DNA of 64,000 bases from Amoebidium appalachense. Lineage: Eukaryota > Ichthyosporea. The position numbers and the translations under genes are program-made. Below, in pieces: positions 1 to 24,365 of the stretch. Location: assembly GCA_963693365.1 (NCBI GenBank), contig CAVNZM010000001.1, positions 14,508,001-14,572,000 on the forward strand, written 5' to 3'. Below the pieces are notes generated by a model that did no database searches, was not told where the DNA came from, and worked only from the letters and a program-made list of their open reading frames with translations. The stretch's first letter is position 1, and every line of letters starts with the position of its first letter.

Positions 1-9
1 CTGGGGTCG

Positions 10-195
10 GTAAGCGCCGCCGCGCAAAGGTCAACTACACTGTAAGCCTTCCCTCCCCCCCCCCCCCCCCCCCCCCTTCCGTCTCTTTCTGTCTCTAGTC
101 AATCTCATTTGTGCGTGTACAGAATAAGCTCGTGCCTATACCAAGGGCTTTCAACCTATTAGTTCCCTACTCCATCACGACGCTCAACAACAACA

Positions 196-226
<31 letters not shown>

Positions 227-457
227 TGCCTTTCCCCCCAGATGTGTGTCAATGACTTGGGTCCCCGTAGCATGTGCTCTGATTATATGGCATGCTCCCT
301 TTTTGTGCACTCTTTGTTGCACATTGCATTGAGTTGCACGTCGTGATGCCCTTGTTTTGTAGTTTGCCTTACAAGAATCTAACCCCCCTCCCCCCCCCTC
401 CCCCCCTCCCCTCCCCCCCCCCCCCCCCCCCCCCTCCTCCCCCCACACACACCGCAG
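10..457 (+). other. probable intron upstream of the RG-rich gene exon
   Basis: A GTAAGC donor-like hexamer stands at position 10, and an acceptor preceded by a long pyrimidine tract and a CACACACACCGCAG end lies at 455-457. The stretch between holds three C-rich tracts (about 53-76, 197-223 and 381-434) and no convincing coding sequence. If the donor is real, positions 1-9 are the end of the preceding exon. The acceptor is well supported because the downstream exon opens in frame; the donor is a guess. Confidence 0.35.
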
Positions 458-1821
458 GAGGTTCGCTCAGACGAAGACCTGAGTGACGGTGACGGTCCAC
501 GCAAGAAAAAGGGCAAAACGAGCGGCCGGGGCCGGGGCCGGGGTGCAGCCGCGGCCTCCGCAGCCACCACGCACGCACAGGTGGCCCGCATGGCACAACA
601 CATGGACCTCCCTCCTCCGCGCGCACCTATGAACATCCAACAACCACCCCTACAGAAGCAGCAGCAACAACAACGGCCACAACAGAAACAACTGACCAAG
701 GAGGAGCTCGCGTGGTTGGAACAGGAAGAATTGGCCCGGTTCAAGGCCACATCACATTCCGGAATTGTTCTTCCAACCGCACCAGCACAGTCGCCGTCAG
801 GGAGAGGGAGAGGGAGAGGGAGAGGTGGGGGAGGAGGAGGAAGGGGGGGAAGAGGAGGAAGGGGGGCGGACCGGGTACACCGGACTCGATGCGTGGGGGA
901 GGAGGCATGGGGGGGCCTGGGTCGGGTGGGCAGGGCGGTGGTTTGGGGGACAATTTGATGGACCTCGGCATGGCCCCGTTCTCTCCGTTTGCAGACTCAC
1001 AGATAGCTGCCATGGCTTCAAGGGGAAGGGGAGGGAGAGGGGGAGGGGGACGCGGGGGTGCACCACCAAGCGGAGGAGGGCGCGGGCGCGGTCAACCCCA
1101 CGACATGCCGTCACCAATGGGAATCGACCCGGTGGCGGTGGGTGGGTGGCCTGGGGGACCCCCACAACGCGGCATGCAGCCAGAACCGGAGAAGTCATCA
1201 CGGGGCCGTGGCCGCGGTGGGGGAGGAGGTGGTGGAGGTGGGGGAGGAAGGGGAGGAGGAAGGGCCCCCGTGGGGAGAGGTGGGGGAGGTGGGGGTCCCG
1301 GAGAGATGGGGGGTGACATGGATGATATGTCGATGTCGGACGGGGACGGGCTTCGTGACGACCCTGTGCGGTTCATGCAGGAGCACTATGGTTCGGCGTC
1401 GCAGAGAGGCGGGCCTGGGCCCCGATCCATGCCCCCCCAGGGCCCACCACCCCAATCAAAACCCCCCCAACAGCAGCAGCACCAGCAGATGGGCCCCCAG
1501 GACCGCGGCATGCCCCAAGGCGGGCTGGGTCGCTCCATGGGTCTGTCATCAGGCGGGCCGGGCCACGGCGGGTCGAACATGGACCCGCGGATGCAGCAGG
1601 GTGGTGGACACATGGGCGGCGGCGGGTCAGGGATGGGTATGGGCGGAGGCGGTGGGGGAGGTATGGGTATGGGTATGGGTGGGGGGATGGGCAACATGGG
1701 CCACTCCGGTGGTGGCGGGGGGAGGCGGAGGGGGAGTGAGACAACGGCAACCTTCATCCAACGCCATACCGATGCACCATGAGAAGGGCAGAGGTCAGAT
1801 GCCTCAAATGTCTCCACATCT

Positions 1822-1854
<33 letters not shown>

Positions 1855-2580
1855 GCAGCAAAGGGGCGGTGCTCCGTCGTCCGGCGGGCCACCGGGGGGT
1901 TACAACACGGGGCGGGGCGGGCAGGGAGGCGGAGGGCAACAAATGGGCGGGGGTATGGGGCTGGACATGCACAGTCTGAACCAGTTCGATCTACACAAGG
2001 GGTCGCAGGGGTCCCAGAACCAGCACATGTTCCAACCCCCCCTCTCCCAGAATTCCCTCTACCACCCGTCGGCACAAACACAGAGCAGCAACAGCCAGCT
2101 GTCCCGCGGTGGTGGCGGTGGTGGTGGCGGCAGTGGGGGGTTCCAACAATCGTCGCAGCAAGATTTCCAATCGTCGAGAATGGACCCCCCCTTCAGCCAT
2201 CCGGCCCCCCCGGGGGTTCTCGGAATTCGGGCGGGGGCGGGCTAGCCGGACTTCCAGGTCTCGGGTTGGGCGGGATGGGTGGGGGCGGCGGACTGGGCGG
2301 CGGGGGGAGAAGCATGGGTTCCCTTCAGCAAGGGGGCCAGGGGCTTCAAGGGTTTGGCCAGATTCCCGGAATGGAAATGTTCGACCCGACGGATTTTGGT
2401 ATGTCGATGGGAATGTCCGGTATGCCTGGGTTTAATTCCGGTAGGGGTGGGGGTCAGAATGATTATGGGGCACCCAACCCCTATGGCGGCCAGCCCCAAG
2501 GATACCCGGCGCCCCCTGGGTCCATGGGCCATCAAAATTATCAGAATAACCCCAACTTGTGGAGACCTGGTAACTATTAG
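458..2580 (+). CDS. RG/G-rich low-complexity nuclear-type protein, 3' part, frame-broken
   Basis: The family was not recognised. The exon opens at 458 after a strong acceptor with an acidic then Lys/Arg-rich start (SDEDLSDGDG then PRKKKGK, a nuclear-localisation-like cluster). An RG-repeat block, a Q-rich helix-prone segment (LTKEELAWLEQEELARF, about 696-740), long G/RG blocks, a PQ-rich block and Met/Gly repeats follow. It ends with an Asn/Tyr-rich tail and a TAG at 2578-2580. The composition is that of intrinsically disordered RGG proteins that bind RNA or act in chromatin complexes; that role is inference. The frame must change at about 820-880, about 1690-1740 and about 2180-2216. All three lie in G or C runs, and meaningful sequence continues on each side, so this looks like one gene with homopolymer indels rather than four ORFs. 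It could be a recent pseudogene. The 5' end is outside the window. Confidence 0.6.
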
Positions 2581-2800
2581 GGCGGTGTGGGATGTGTGCG
2601 GGTGGTGGGGGTGGGGGTGGTGTGTAAGCGTGGTTGTTTTGAGGGGCTGCAGAGAATGGTGAACAATAGGAATAGTTGTAAGATGTTTCCGGGTGTTTAA
2701 GCTAGTTGAATTCATTCGGCCGGATGTTAGGCCTGTAAAGGTGTGAGTTTTGATAAGTAAAATGATAGTGTGAGTGAGAGCTGAGCACACACATATATAT

Positions 2801-2850
<50 letters not shown>

Positions 2851-3554
2851 CGGTTACGACCGGTGTGAGCTTATAACAATTTGGCAGATCCAGACATACG
2901 GCGATGCATTATAGTCTAGCTGTACGGTACTTTCAAAGTGTTATGTTTTTGTTTTTCCTTTTTTTTTTTATACTCACGGTTAGCGGGATTGTAATCTTTG
3001 AAGAGTGGGGGCAATCATGTGGTTTTTTGTGCACTTGGTACATAGGCACGCAATGAGCTAGAACGGTTGTTGTGTTTTTCAGCAGTATTTGTTGTGTGAC
3101 TACATTCCGTCATACATAGCTTTGTTTATTATGATCCCACCCTTAGATCACCAGGTCGTTTCGGTTTTGTTTAATCAGGTCCGGCACCTATATACTGACG
3201 AACGAGAACCAATAGAATCTACATACCCTTTCTGAATAGATAGATCGACTTGATAGTTACTCTTAATGGGTGATTTCGTAGATATAATGGCATGAGTGTG
3301 AAAGATAAACCAGTTTCTGGGTGAATCTTTGCATCGAAACTGAACAACACCGTCAACTCTTAGTAGTACTCTATCTTGCTTGTGTGGCTTTGTTTGTTTT
3401 TGTTTTTGTCTTTTTTTCTTCTGCACCTGTGCTACATCCTAACCTGGTGTTCAAGAAACATAGACAAATTAAAACCCGTAAAAGCAACCGGGGGCCTTAG
3501 GACACTCTCTCCGGCTTTGTCTCTCTCCCTCCCTCCCTCCCTCCCTCCCTCCCT

Positions 3555-3598
<44 letters not shown>

Positions 3599-3947
3599 CC
3601 CCCAACCCCAACCCCAACCCTAGCCTAGCCCCCCTCCCCCCCCCCCAACCTCTTTCTTTCTCTCTCTCTCTTTTTTTTGGTGTGTGTGTGTGTGTTTGTG
3701 TGTGTTTGTGTGTGTGTTTGGGGGGGGGAGAGAGAGGGGGGGGGGGGGGGGGGGGGAGGTAAATGAGGGGCGGCTCAGTCCCCCCCCCCCCCCCCCCCCC
3801 CAACCACCACCACCACCACCACCCACCCACCAACCCCCACCCCACTTTTTCTGGGCCATCCCCCTTCCCCTACCCCCCACCCACCCACCCACCCACCCAT
3901 GATAACTTCAGTATCATTCTCTGTATCATCTGACGTCCCCCACCCAC
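2581..3947. other. spacer with microsatellites, no gene seen
   Basis: This follows the RG-rich gene's stop codon and probably includes its 3' UTR; no clear AATAAA was seen. It contains a (CA)n tract at about 2803-2848, a T-rich stretch near 2945-2970, (CTCC)n at about 3524-3552, a poly-C run at about 3553-3596, (GT)n near 3678-3718, a G-rich run at 3720-3758 and more poly-C at 3780-3802. Open frames here are translations of these tracts. Confidence 0.6.
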
Positions 3948-4623
3948 AGGGGTCACCCGCAACCGGTAAATATATACAAATATATACAAATATATGTAAA
4001 TATATATGAATATATATGAATATATATGAATGTATATATATATGGGGTTTACGCTGTTTACTCGAGGGTTTACACACTTTTTATTGCGTGGACACTGCCG
4101 GAGGCCCAGCCACATTCGACGGCCGCAAAGATGTGTATACGTGATCGAGATTGGCACAGCCTGTGCCCGGTGACACACCGTACACGTTCAATCTCGGACC
4201 AATCAAACATCAGATACGTAATCATTCTGATCCGCGCGCTCTCATCTCTGGCATATCGTGGCCGTGATCCTAGATCTAGAGTGGCACAGCCTGTGCCACA
4301 CACGTTCAATTTCGGACCAATCAAACATCAGGATGATCAGATTCGTAATCATTTTGATCCGCGCGCCGAGTCTGCTCTGATCTCATATCGTGATCGAGTG
4401 GCACAGCCTGTGCCTTTTTTTTTGCATATATATCCCATTATTCCCAAGCTATTTCTACGATGTACGAGGTATTTCGGGCTATATGTAGATATATGTAAAT
4501 ATATATGAATATATATATATGAATATATGTAAATATATATAAATATATGGTGTAAATATATATGAATATATATGAATATATATGAAATGATATATGAATA
4601 TATGTAACTTGCGGGTGACCCCT
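3948..4623. mobile_element. non-autonomous inverted-repeat DNA transposon (MITE-like)
   Basis: Terminal inverted repeats of 15 bp (AGGGGTCACCCGCAA) are perfect at 3948-3962 and, reversed, at 4609-4623. They are flanked by a 5-bp direct repeat CCCAC (3943-3947 and 4624-4628), which reads as a target-site duplication. Just inside each end is an AT-rich array of degenerate AAATATATGA units (about 3965-4043 and 4484-4600). The core (about 4120-4415) is a tandem repeat of about 120 bp carrying three copies of a palindrome. There is no transposase, so mobility would depend on a partner in trans. The superfamily cannot be named from the ends alone. The flanks are low complexity, so the target duplication is less certain than the inverted repeats. 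Confidence 0.7.
4153..4414. repeat. three-copy palindrome GGCACAGCCTGTGCC in a tandem repeat
   Basis: The 15-bp sequence GGCACAG-C-CTGTGCC is a perfect 7-bp inverted repeat around one base. It occurs at 4153-4167, 4283-4297 and 4400-4414. Each copy is preceded by a GATC-containing segment, and the first two are followed by an ACACGTTCAATyTCGGACCAATCAAACATCAG segment, so the unit is about 117-130 bp. Such sites inside a small DNA transposon could bind a transposase or a host factor; that is inference. Confidence 0.75.
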
Positions 4624-5658
4624 CCCACCCCCCGCCTCCGGATTTCCCCGAGGGGATTCTTTTCGTGGCTTATATAATGATGTATGTTGCAAAGCTCTCT
4701 GAGTCACGGAGTCTCCTTGTTTATTTGTTCCTCCAGCATTCTGCATAACGCAGGTAAATCAACCACAGCCGTTACGTAGGCGTGTATACCTATATAGTAC
4801 CTTCTGTACATGTGATGCCATCAGAAACACAGTGAATTAGCTAACTGAGCAGCTGAGTAGCTGAGTAGCACATGCATATGCACGATGATTTCTCCCACAA
4901 CCCACAATCAAGCCTCTACAAACATGTTCAGTCTTATATTGCTCTTTTAATCACTTGTGAGTTGGGCGCTCTCCCTTCACCGTGGTGCACCCCTCTAAAC
5001 AGAAACGGGGGTGCAACTGCCTCGTGAACCATGCTCGTGATGGACATATAGCTCCACAGTGACTGTAAAGGCGTGCATATATCGCCCACTGATATTTGCT
5101 GAAATCGACCCCTAACGAATCGCTGCAGGGAGACCCCCACCCACCCACCCACCCTTCACCTCCTTACCCCCTCCCCCCCGGGCCAATTTTTGTGTCTGCG
5201 GTGACACGGGCCCGTGGAGAAATTTTAAAGGCAAAAACTGCGCCATGATGCATGCACAAGTAATAATCACATGAGGTCGATTGTGCATGCTTGAACCTAG
5301 TCAGTGTGTGCACATCTTAAATTTTAACACAACAGTTGAGGTAACCTTTTTTAGGGCATGGGCACAGTACGTGACAACTAGGGAGTAATCCACCTTCTTG
5401 GAAACCTAAAAAAAAATTAAAAGTCTGTTGTGTTAACGTCATTTATGTATGACTAACGCTGTTAATGATTGCCTGCACGTGCAAAACTAAGAGTCGCTCA
5501 CGGCTATTAGAATATGGGTGGAAAGTGCAATTACACTTACGATTCCATGAGGACTTTGAATCTCAGTGACATATGAAAACTGGCATCGTTGGACACTAAC
5601 GGTTTGTGCAACATAGTACCTCGAAGATTGTATTCTTTTTTTTTTTTTTTTTTTTTGT

Positions 5659-5701
<43 letters not shown>

Positions 5702-8011
5702 GGGAGGGGGGGGGGGGGGGGGGGGGTGAGTTTGGAATGGTGGGGGCCCGACTCCGATGGTCATAGATTAGACTTGAAAGCCTTCATAATATTCATTCAC
5801 TTAGTACACTAAGTTCTTAGGCCTTAGGCTGTACATATGATAAAACATATTGATAAGCGCATAATGTGTTCGTTGCTTTGTAGAAACATCGCTCTGTAGT
5901 CTCTGCAATACAGTGATGTTGATCTAATGATATATGTCCATTGAAATGTGCTTCCTGTGCGCGTCAAATTGCTTGGCATTAATTAGTCGTCTTGGACGGC
6001 CACATCAAAAGCGTTGCCAATATTTAATGGTCGTCCATATACTCGCACACATAAAAAACGTTTCCCTCTCCATGTATACCCTCGTTCCACCATTTCTCCC
6101 CTACCCCCTCCCTCCTCCCTCCCCCCCTCCCCCCTCCCCCCCCCCCCCCCCTCTCCCTCCAACACACACATACACACACACTCACATCCACACCCCCACA
6201 CACGGCCCTCAGGCTGCCCCGCCCCTCCTCCCCTCCTGTCTGCCCATTGTCAAGCTCATGCTGTCTAACACAAACAGCATTTGTATCCAACTTTTCCGTC
6301 ATTCTCTAAGAGATGTGCACTGCCAGGGCAGATAGCACATTCTTTCCTGCCTAGGGTGCAGTTATTGAAGGCGGGGATGAATAATTTGGATGCAAGACCA
6401 ACCCCATCCAGCTCATCACCATTATCACAGAGATGAGGAAGGCTGCAAATGTGACTGTGTCATTGGAATTCCTGGTCAACAATCATGTGTTGTATGATAT
6501 TTCTCACCTGCTCCCCCCCCCCCCCCCTCCCTCCCCGCCCGCCGGGGCCTTGCCGGCCCGCACGCCAACCAAACACTAGTGGGGGGGGGGGGGGGGGGGG
6601 GGGGGGAGAGGGGGGGCGGGATGGAAACGCATCCACACGACTCAGAATATATACATGCGCCAACACACGAATGCACACATGCACACGCACGCATGCATGC
6701 ACTCATAAACGCGTACACGCGCGCACACACGCACGCACGCACGCATGCACGAACGCACACACACGCGCGAACGCACACACACGCGCACACGCACACACGC
6801 CCGCGCGCACACACACACACACAAACACTAGCCTGCCCCCCTCCCCCCTCCCCCCTCCCCTCCCCCTTCAAAGTTTGTCTGGAAGGCTCCTAAAGTTTTT
6901 GACCCTCCTCCTCCCCCCCCCCCCCCCCCCCCTTCCCCCCCCACCCCACACACACGCACACACACGGAAGCATCGCAGTGTTGCCATGCATGCCTTTTTG
7001 GTTCGTCTAGTGTTCTGCCCTTAAGATGCACACAAAGGCACTACAGCCGCAACATGTATACCTGCCGAGTACCTCCTTTGATGTGAAACACAGTTAGTGC
7101 TGTGTTCATTTATAGGATATGATTTCTCCCACAATCCAACCTGTCATAACATACTCATAATCCGTCGTACATCAGACCAACATTGAGTTGGGCGATTCCC
7201 CTTAACCATGGTGCACCTCACCCAACAGAGTCGAGGGTGCACCCAAGTCCACACTTGACGAGCTGTATAGCTCTCCTATGGAAGTATCGCGCACTGGTAT
7301 TTGCTGATAACTCCCCCCTTAAAACACAAATTGTCTCAAGGATCCCCCCCTTCCCCCCCCTCCCTCCCCCCGGGGCTCCCCCTCTCTCACCGGGGCAATA
7401 TTTTTGTGTTCGGTCAAGTGAGGCTGAGGCTTGAGGCAAAGAGGTGCCGTGTTATGCCATGCACGATAAGTAAACAGACTGAGAGAAATCAAACCAAAGA
7501 TTTTTTGCACAAATCCGTTTAGATCGCCGGCGAGGCTGCAGCAGAATCGGTGAAACGGTACGGTAAATTATTAGTTGAATCAACCTTGAGCTGGTTTTGC
7601 AAACACGGTGACCCAAGAATAATCTACGATGGATGGTATCTAGGCATCTGCCAACTTCTTCTTCTTCTTTTATTTTTTTTTGTGGAGAGGGGGAGGGGGA
7701 TTGGGGGGGGGGGGGGGGGGGGGAGGGGGGGGGGGGGGGGGGGGGGGGGGAGGGAGGGAGGGGGGGCCCCGGGGAAGGAATAATTAAGGTTCGGCCAACG
7801 TGGTAAACTTTTAAAAAAAGCTGGTATTTACTGAAAGGATTGAAACTGGCAACGCACATGGAATTCCAGTACAATGCAAAAAAGATCTAGACTTAGTGCA
7901 GAAACCCAACATATAATCAAGTGCACATGAATGCTGTTTGTGTTATTACCTTGAGGCTCTTGCTATCACATGTGGATGGATATACCCTAGGTGTGTGTAT
8001 GTGTGGCGCCG

Positions 8012-8042
<31 letters not shown>

Positions 8043-8927
8043 ATACGTGTTTGGGATGGTGGGAGTCCGACTCGTCATAGATTATATTTTTCAGCCTAGA
8101 TCCTCATTTAGACAAACTGTCTCAGGTCATAGGATGTGAAAAACTCACTGGCATTACTAGAACAATGTGTAAACGTAACTTAATTATATCGTAAAAATAT
8201 TGCACTAGAGTTTGAAAATAATGCCATTGGTGATGTCGATCTGATTTAATATGCAACTGTCTCACAATCTTCCCTGGAATTTCATTCTCTTGAACGTCAT
8301 TGTTTGGCACCACTTGCCATTGGTGACCAAGTGAATTGCAGCGTGGATTATATGCAGCACCTGACAATTTCTCAGAACGCTGTGTGTAATCCACAAGTTG
8401 GTGCCGGGTAAAGCACTGGAATTGTCACCCATATATGTTTTCGCACGTAAACACACGTTTCTATCCCCCCCCCCCCCCCCCTCCCTCCCTCCCTCCCCCC
8501 CTCCGCACCTTTCCCGCCTCACCCCCCTCCGCCCCTCCCCCCTTCCCCCGCTCGTTCCCTAGGCTCGGTTCAACACAAAGGGCATTAGTTTGAATGTTCC
8601 GATATACGTAAGTGAGAGATGTGCAAGAAGGGCCTTGCACATTGCTCCTGGTCTAGACGGCAGTTGTTGCAGGCAACGGTTAAAAATTTGGATACCAGAC
8701 CATCCTATGCAGCACACCACCAAGCAGAGATGAGGAAGGCTGCAAAAGGGACGGCTTCATTGGATTTCCTGGTCAACCATAAGGTTGAATGCTAATAAGC
8801 ATTTGTTACCTGCTCTCCTCCTTCCCTCCAAACTCCCCCCCTCCCTCCCCTCCCTCCCCCCTCCCCCCCCCCCCCCCCCCCCCCCCGGAAAAAAAAAAAA
8901 AAAAAAAAAAGAACCCAAGCGCACGGA

Positions 8928-9058
<131 letters not shown>

Positions 9059-9134
9059 AAACACATAACACGTGACACAACTTGTGACACACACACATCA
9101 CACACTAGCCTTCCCCCCTCGGCCCTCCCCCCCT

Positions 9135-9193
<59 letters not shown>

Positions 9194-9345
9194 CGGGTGG
9201 AAGATCCTTCTGGGCCGGTCACAAATCACCCTTCTGCTTCATTATTTCGCACTTTAACGTCTCACTCATATGTGCCCATGAAGCAACTTCGGCCATAATG
9301 ATTATACCGTATACGTACCTTCTGTGATGCTAAAGTATTACTGGC

Positions 9346-9576
9346 ATGCCATACTTATCTCTCCCATACCCAATATGCCCTAGGCTTCCCAAACGTCCTA
9401 AGCTTGCAACCCCCCTTCTTGATATCATCAATAAGATTGGCTACTTGGCTCCACCTTTTTGCACCTGGTCTAACAAAGTCTGTGAAATTATCGCATTGTT
9501 ACAGCAATTTGCAAAGCATAATGATGTTGACTTGACATTATTAAGCGATTCAGAAGTTCCCAAAATCGATAACTGA
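9346..9576 (+). CDS. short unassigned ORF, possibly an exon remnant
   Basis: Seventy-six codons of mixed composition with no microsatellite. The segment around 9390-9573 (LLDIINKIGYLAPPFC, then IIALLQQFAKHNDVDLTLL) has the hydrophobic periodicity of a helical protein, and the stop follows at 9574-9576. The family was not recognised. It sits in the third unit of the tandem array, and the matching positions of units 1 and 2 do not keep this frame, so it may be a chance ORF or the surviving last exon of a duplicated gene. Confidence 0.25.
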   Translation: MPYLSLPYPICPRLPKRPKLATPLLDIINKIGYLAPPFCTWSNKVCEIIALLQQFAKHNDVDLTLLSDSEVPKIDN

Positions 9577-9872
9577 AATGTCAATCTGTGTGTCCATGCC
9601 ATGTGTTTGGCAGTAGTCATTTTGGGCAACCACTGTGATACCGTTGCACTGTGACCTGACAAAGTTTCAGTGAGGCTTTATTCGCACATCCACATCTGTC
9701 CTTCCGATCAAAAGCCTTCCGTCGCCCATGTGCCTTGCATATATAACCATTTCCCTTTTCATCCTTCTTCTCCCCCCCCCCCCCCCTCCCCCCCCCGCCT
9801 CCCCTCCCCCTTCCCCTTTGCCCCCCTCAGAGTCCCTCCTCCCCCTCACCCCCCCTCACCCCTCACCCTTTT

Positions 9873-10167
9873 CGAATTCCCTCCTTTCGTTTCCCTTTTC
9901 CCAGTCCCAATGTCAACGAGAGGCTCTATCTAACACAAACGGCATATTTATCTTACTTTCCTTATGATATAAATTCTTAAGTGGACAATACTAGGGCCAC
10001 ATCCCCCCGGCTTAAAATTAGGCTGCAGTTGTTGTTACACCAATTCCCTTTGTAAGAGCCCACCCAGCACAACACCAAGCAGTCATTGTGATGAGGGAGG
10101 CTGCAACCGTGTGAAGTCCTTCGAAACCGTTAGAAGGTCAGCTACAAAGTTACTGAAATGGCTCTCC

Positions 10168-10214
<47 letters not shown>

Positions 10215-10570
10215 TCCCCCAGAGAAAAAAAAAAAAGAAGAAGAAAAAGAAAAAAAAAAAGAAAAAAGAAATTCCCTCCTTTCGTTTCCCTTTTCCCATT
10301 CCCAATGTCAACGAGAGGCTCTACCTAACTCAAACAGCATATTTATCTTACCTTTCTATCATATCTATAAATTATTAAGTGGGCAATACTAGGGCCACAT
10401 CCCCCCAGCTTGAAATTAGGCTGTAGTTGTTTTTACAGCAATCCCCTTCTTAAAAAGCCACCCAGCACAACACCAAGCAGTCAATGTGATGAGGGAGGCT
10501 GCAACCGTGACGCCTTTCCAAGCTAACTAGAAGGTCAGCCACAAGGTTGCTGAAAGGGCTCACCGTGTCC
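9873..10570. repeat. direct duplication, about 300 bp at 397-bp offset
   Basis: The segment starting at about 9873 (TTCCCTCCTTTCGTTTCCC...) recurs at about 10270 with only scattered differences, through CAATGTCAACGAGAGGCTCTA, GGGCCACATCCCCC and CACCAAGCAGTCA to GATGAGGGAGGCTGCAACCGTG. The copies are separated by a C-run/A-rich spacer. The close match implies a later, local duplication superimposed on the older 2.3-kb array, whose GAGGAAGGCTGCA anchor both copies contain in the form GAGGGAGGCTGCA. Confidence 0.75.
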
Positions 10571-13659
<3,089 letters not shown>

Positions 13660-13990
13660 TTTATTTTTAACGCTAAAGACAATTCATGGCTGTGATCATT
13701 GGCAGGTTTATATTTGCGCTGGTGTAACGGATAATGCCATTTCTAACTCTAAACCTAACACATGGCTGTGATTGCCAGGTTCATTTGTGTGCTAGTATGG
13801 TTGCACGGAGGTGTTCCAGATCTAACGATGCTTTGTTTATCAATAAAAATTAATTATGGCTGTGATTGGCAGGTTTATTTAAGCGGTAGTAAGGTTGGTA
13901 GTGTACCAGATGATGCTTTTTTAATCAATAAAAAATAATAATGGCTGTGATTGGCAGGTGTATTACTGCGTCAATGACCAAATGCTGCTG
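13660..13990 (+). repeat. minisatellite of about 75-95 bp, four units
   Basis: The core ATGGCTGTGATTGGCAGGTTTATTT recurs at about 13686, 13761, 13857 and 13940. It is accompanied by TCAATAAAAAWTAAT and a GTACCAGATGATGC segment. Unit lengths are about 74, 95 and 84 bp. No coding potential was seen. Confidence 0.7.
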
Positions 13991-13999
13991 TTGGGTCTT

Positions 14000-22549
<8,550 letters not shown>

Positions 22550-22735
22550 GTGCCGCCGATTATCATGCAAGCGTTGGGCCTTAAGTAAACCCGTGTGTAG
22601 AAAAGTTACTTGGGATTATTCAACTTAGAGAGCTCGAGTTCTTATTGCTCTCATGATATCGCCTCCTCAGCTTCGCTTTCAATCTTTTTTTGGCCTGCGT
22701 GTCGGTTCGTAAGTCTGTTCGTTTTTTTTTTTTTT

Positions 22736-22778
<43 letters not shown>

Positions 22779-22983
22779 GGGAGAGGGGGGGATGCGGTGC
22801 GCATGGCATCGACTGGATGAATCAACACAAGTGGGTTTGTGCGGTGGCTGGTGGGAAGGGGTGCTACAATGTAATGATAAGGGGAGGGATATCTTGTGGA
22901 TGTTTTGTAGATATGTAATCTTAGGGGGTTTATCTAGTATTAGCGTCTTACTTGATCGTATCTCAGGCAAGTTGGCACACACA

Positions 22984-23032
<49 letters not shown>

Positions 23033-24301
23033 ACACCAGTGTTAACATTGCGCCTAACTATGCTTGGTAACTCCGCTGTTAGTATTTGACATTGCTCCAC
23101 TGATCTTTTCTGGCACCATCAATTTCGCTAGCCCATCTGAGTCTCACTCCGATATCGGATCCGAAACCACATTGAAATTTAAGTCCGTAGTAGTACTGGA
23201 TTAATATAATTAATCATGGGATAATTTATAACAGCCATGTACATTTTTCTTTAAGCGTTGGTGCTCTTATATACATAGGTCGGCCAGTGGGCCATGCGAT
23301 TAGTGCCATATCCAGCCTCTGTACATGTGGCCAGGTACAGACAGGCACTAGGATGCATGACTGGGCCACTGATAGACTGGTCAATGACATAACGGCATGG
23401 ATCCGGAACGGCAACGTTATCCACCATCTGTACATGCATGGCACTATGTATATGACCTGTCAATCTACCCGCATAGGGGAGGGGGAAGGGGGGGGGGCTA
23501 CCGTCCATGTATAAAACCTGTAGAACATATACCCACGAAATTCAATCCCCAATCGCCATCATCCCCCCCCCCCCCCCTCCGCTTCTCCCCACGAATAAAT
23601 TTTCGGCAGCGGCATCAATTTGCACACGTCACATGCTTGTCGGGATTCAAATAAGGGCGCAGTGACTGCCGGCCAAATCACACACTCGCACACATCATGG
23701 CCACACTACGGCTTTTGGGCTCGTACATTGTGAGCGCACCCCCCCTCCGACCTCCCCCCCTTCCCCCCCCCCCCCCCCCCCCCCCCTCCCCCCCCTCCCC
23801 CCCCTCCCCGGCCTGTGACCACGTGCACAACCGGTACCACCGGTACCACAACCCCAAAAAAAAGGCAGTCATTAGCCACCCTTCTACATACCAGATCGAT
23901 TGAATCGATGTCCCCCCCCTCCCCCCCCCCCCCCCCCCCCCCCACACACACACCCCAGCACCCCCTCACCACAACCCCTCCATGGGGCACCAAACTTTAG
24001 TAAAACACCTGGGCATGCGCACCAGAATCACCGTGTTGCAACAATGTCATGTGTGCAGTGTTGTGTGGGACCCTGCCATGTCTGTAAATAACTCCACTAA
24101 TTACTCGAGCTCAGAAGATCGCGGTTTGGTAGCCGCTAAGAAAAAGGCCAATACCGGTATTATCTACCCACCCTCAAAAGGCCGGCCGTGTAAAATGGAA
24201 AACCGGTAAAAAGGGGCAGTACATCATAGTAAAAAAAACATATGATGGATGCTGTTTTGAAAGAGGACACATGTGCTATGCATGCGCACACAGTTAACAC
24301 G

Positions 24302-24365
<64 letters not shown>

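Noticed and set aside
3595-3630. CCCCAA-like units resembling a telomeric repeat
   Set aside because: Only a few irregular units directly attached to a poly-C run; better explained as decayed poly-C.
23226-23514. Segment open on both strands (72-85 codons)
   Set aside because: No recognisable product, no splice context, and internal CTGTACATG repeats can keep both strands open.
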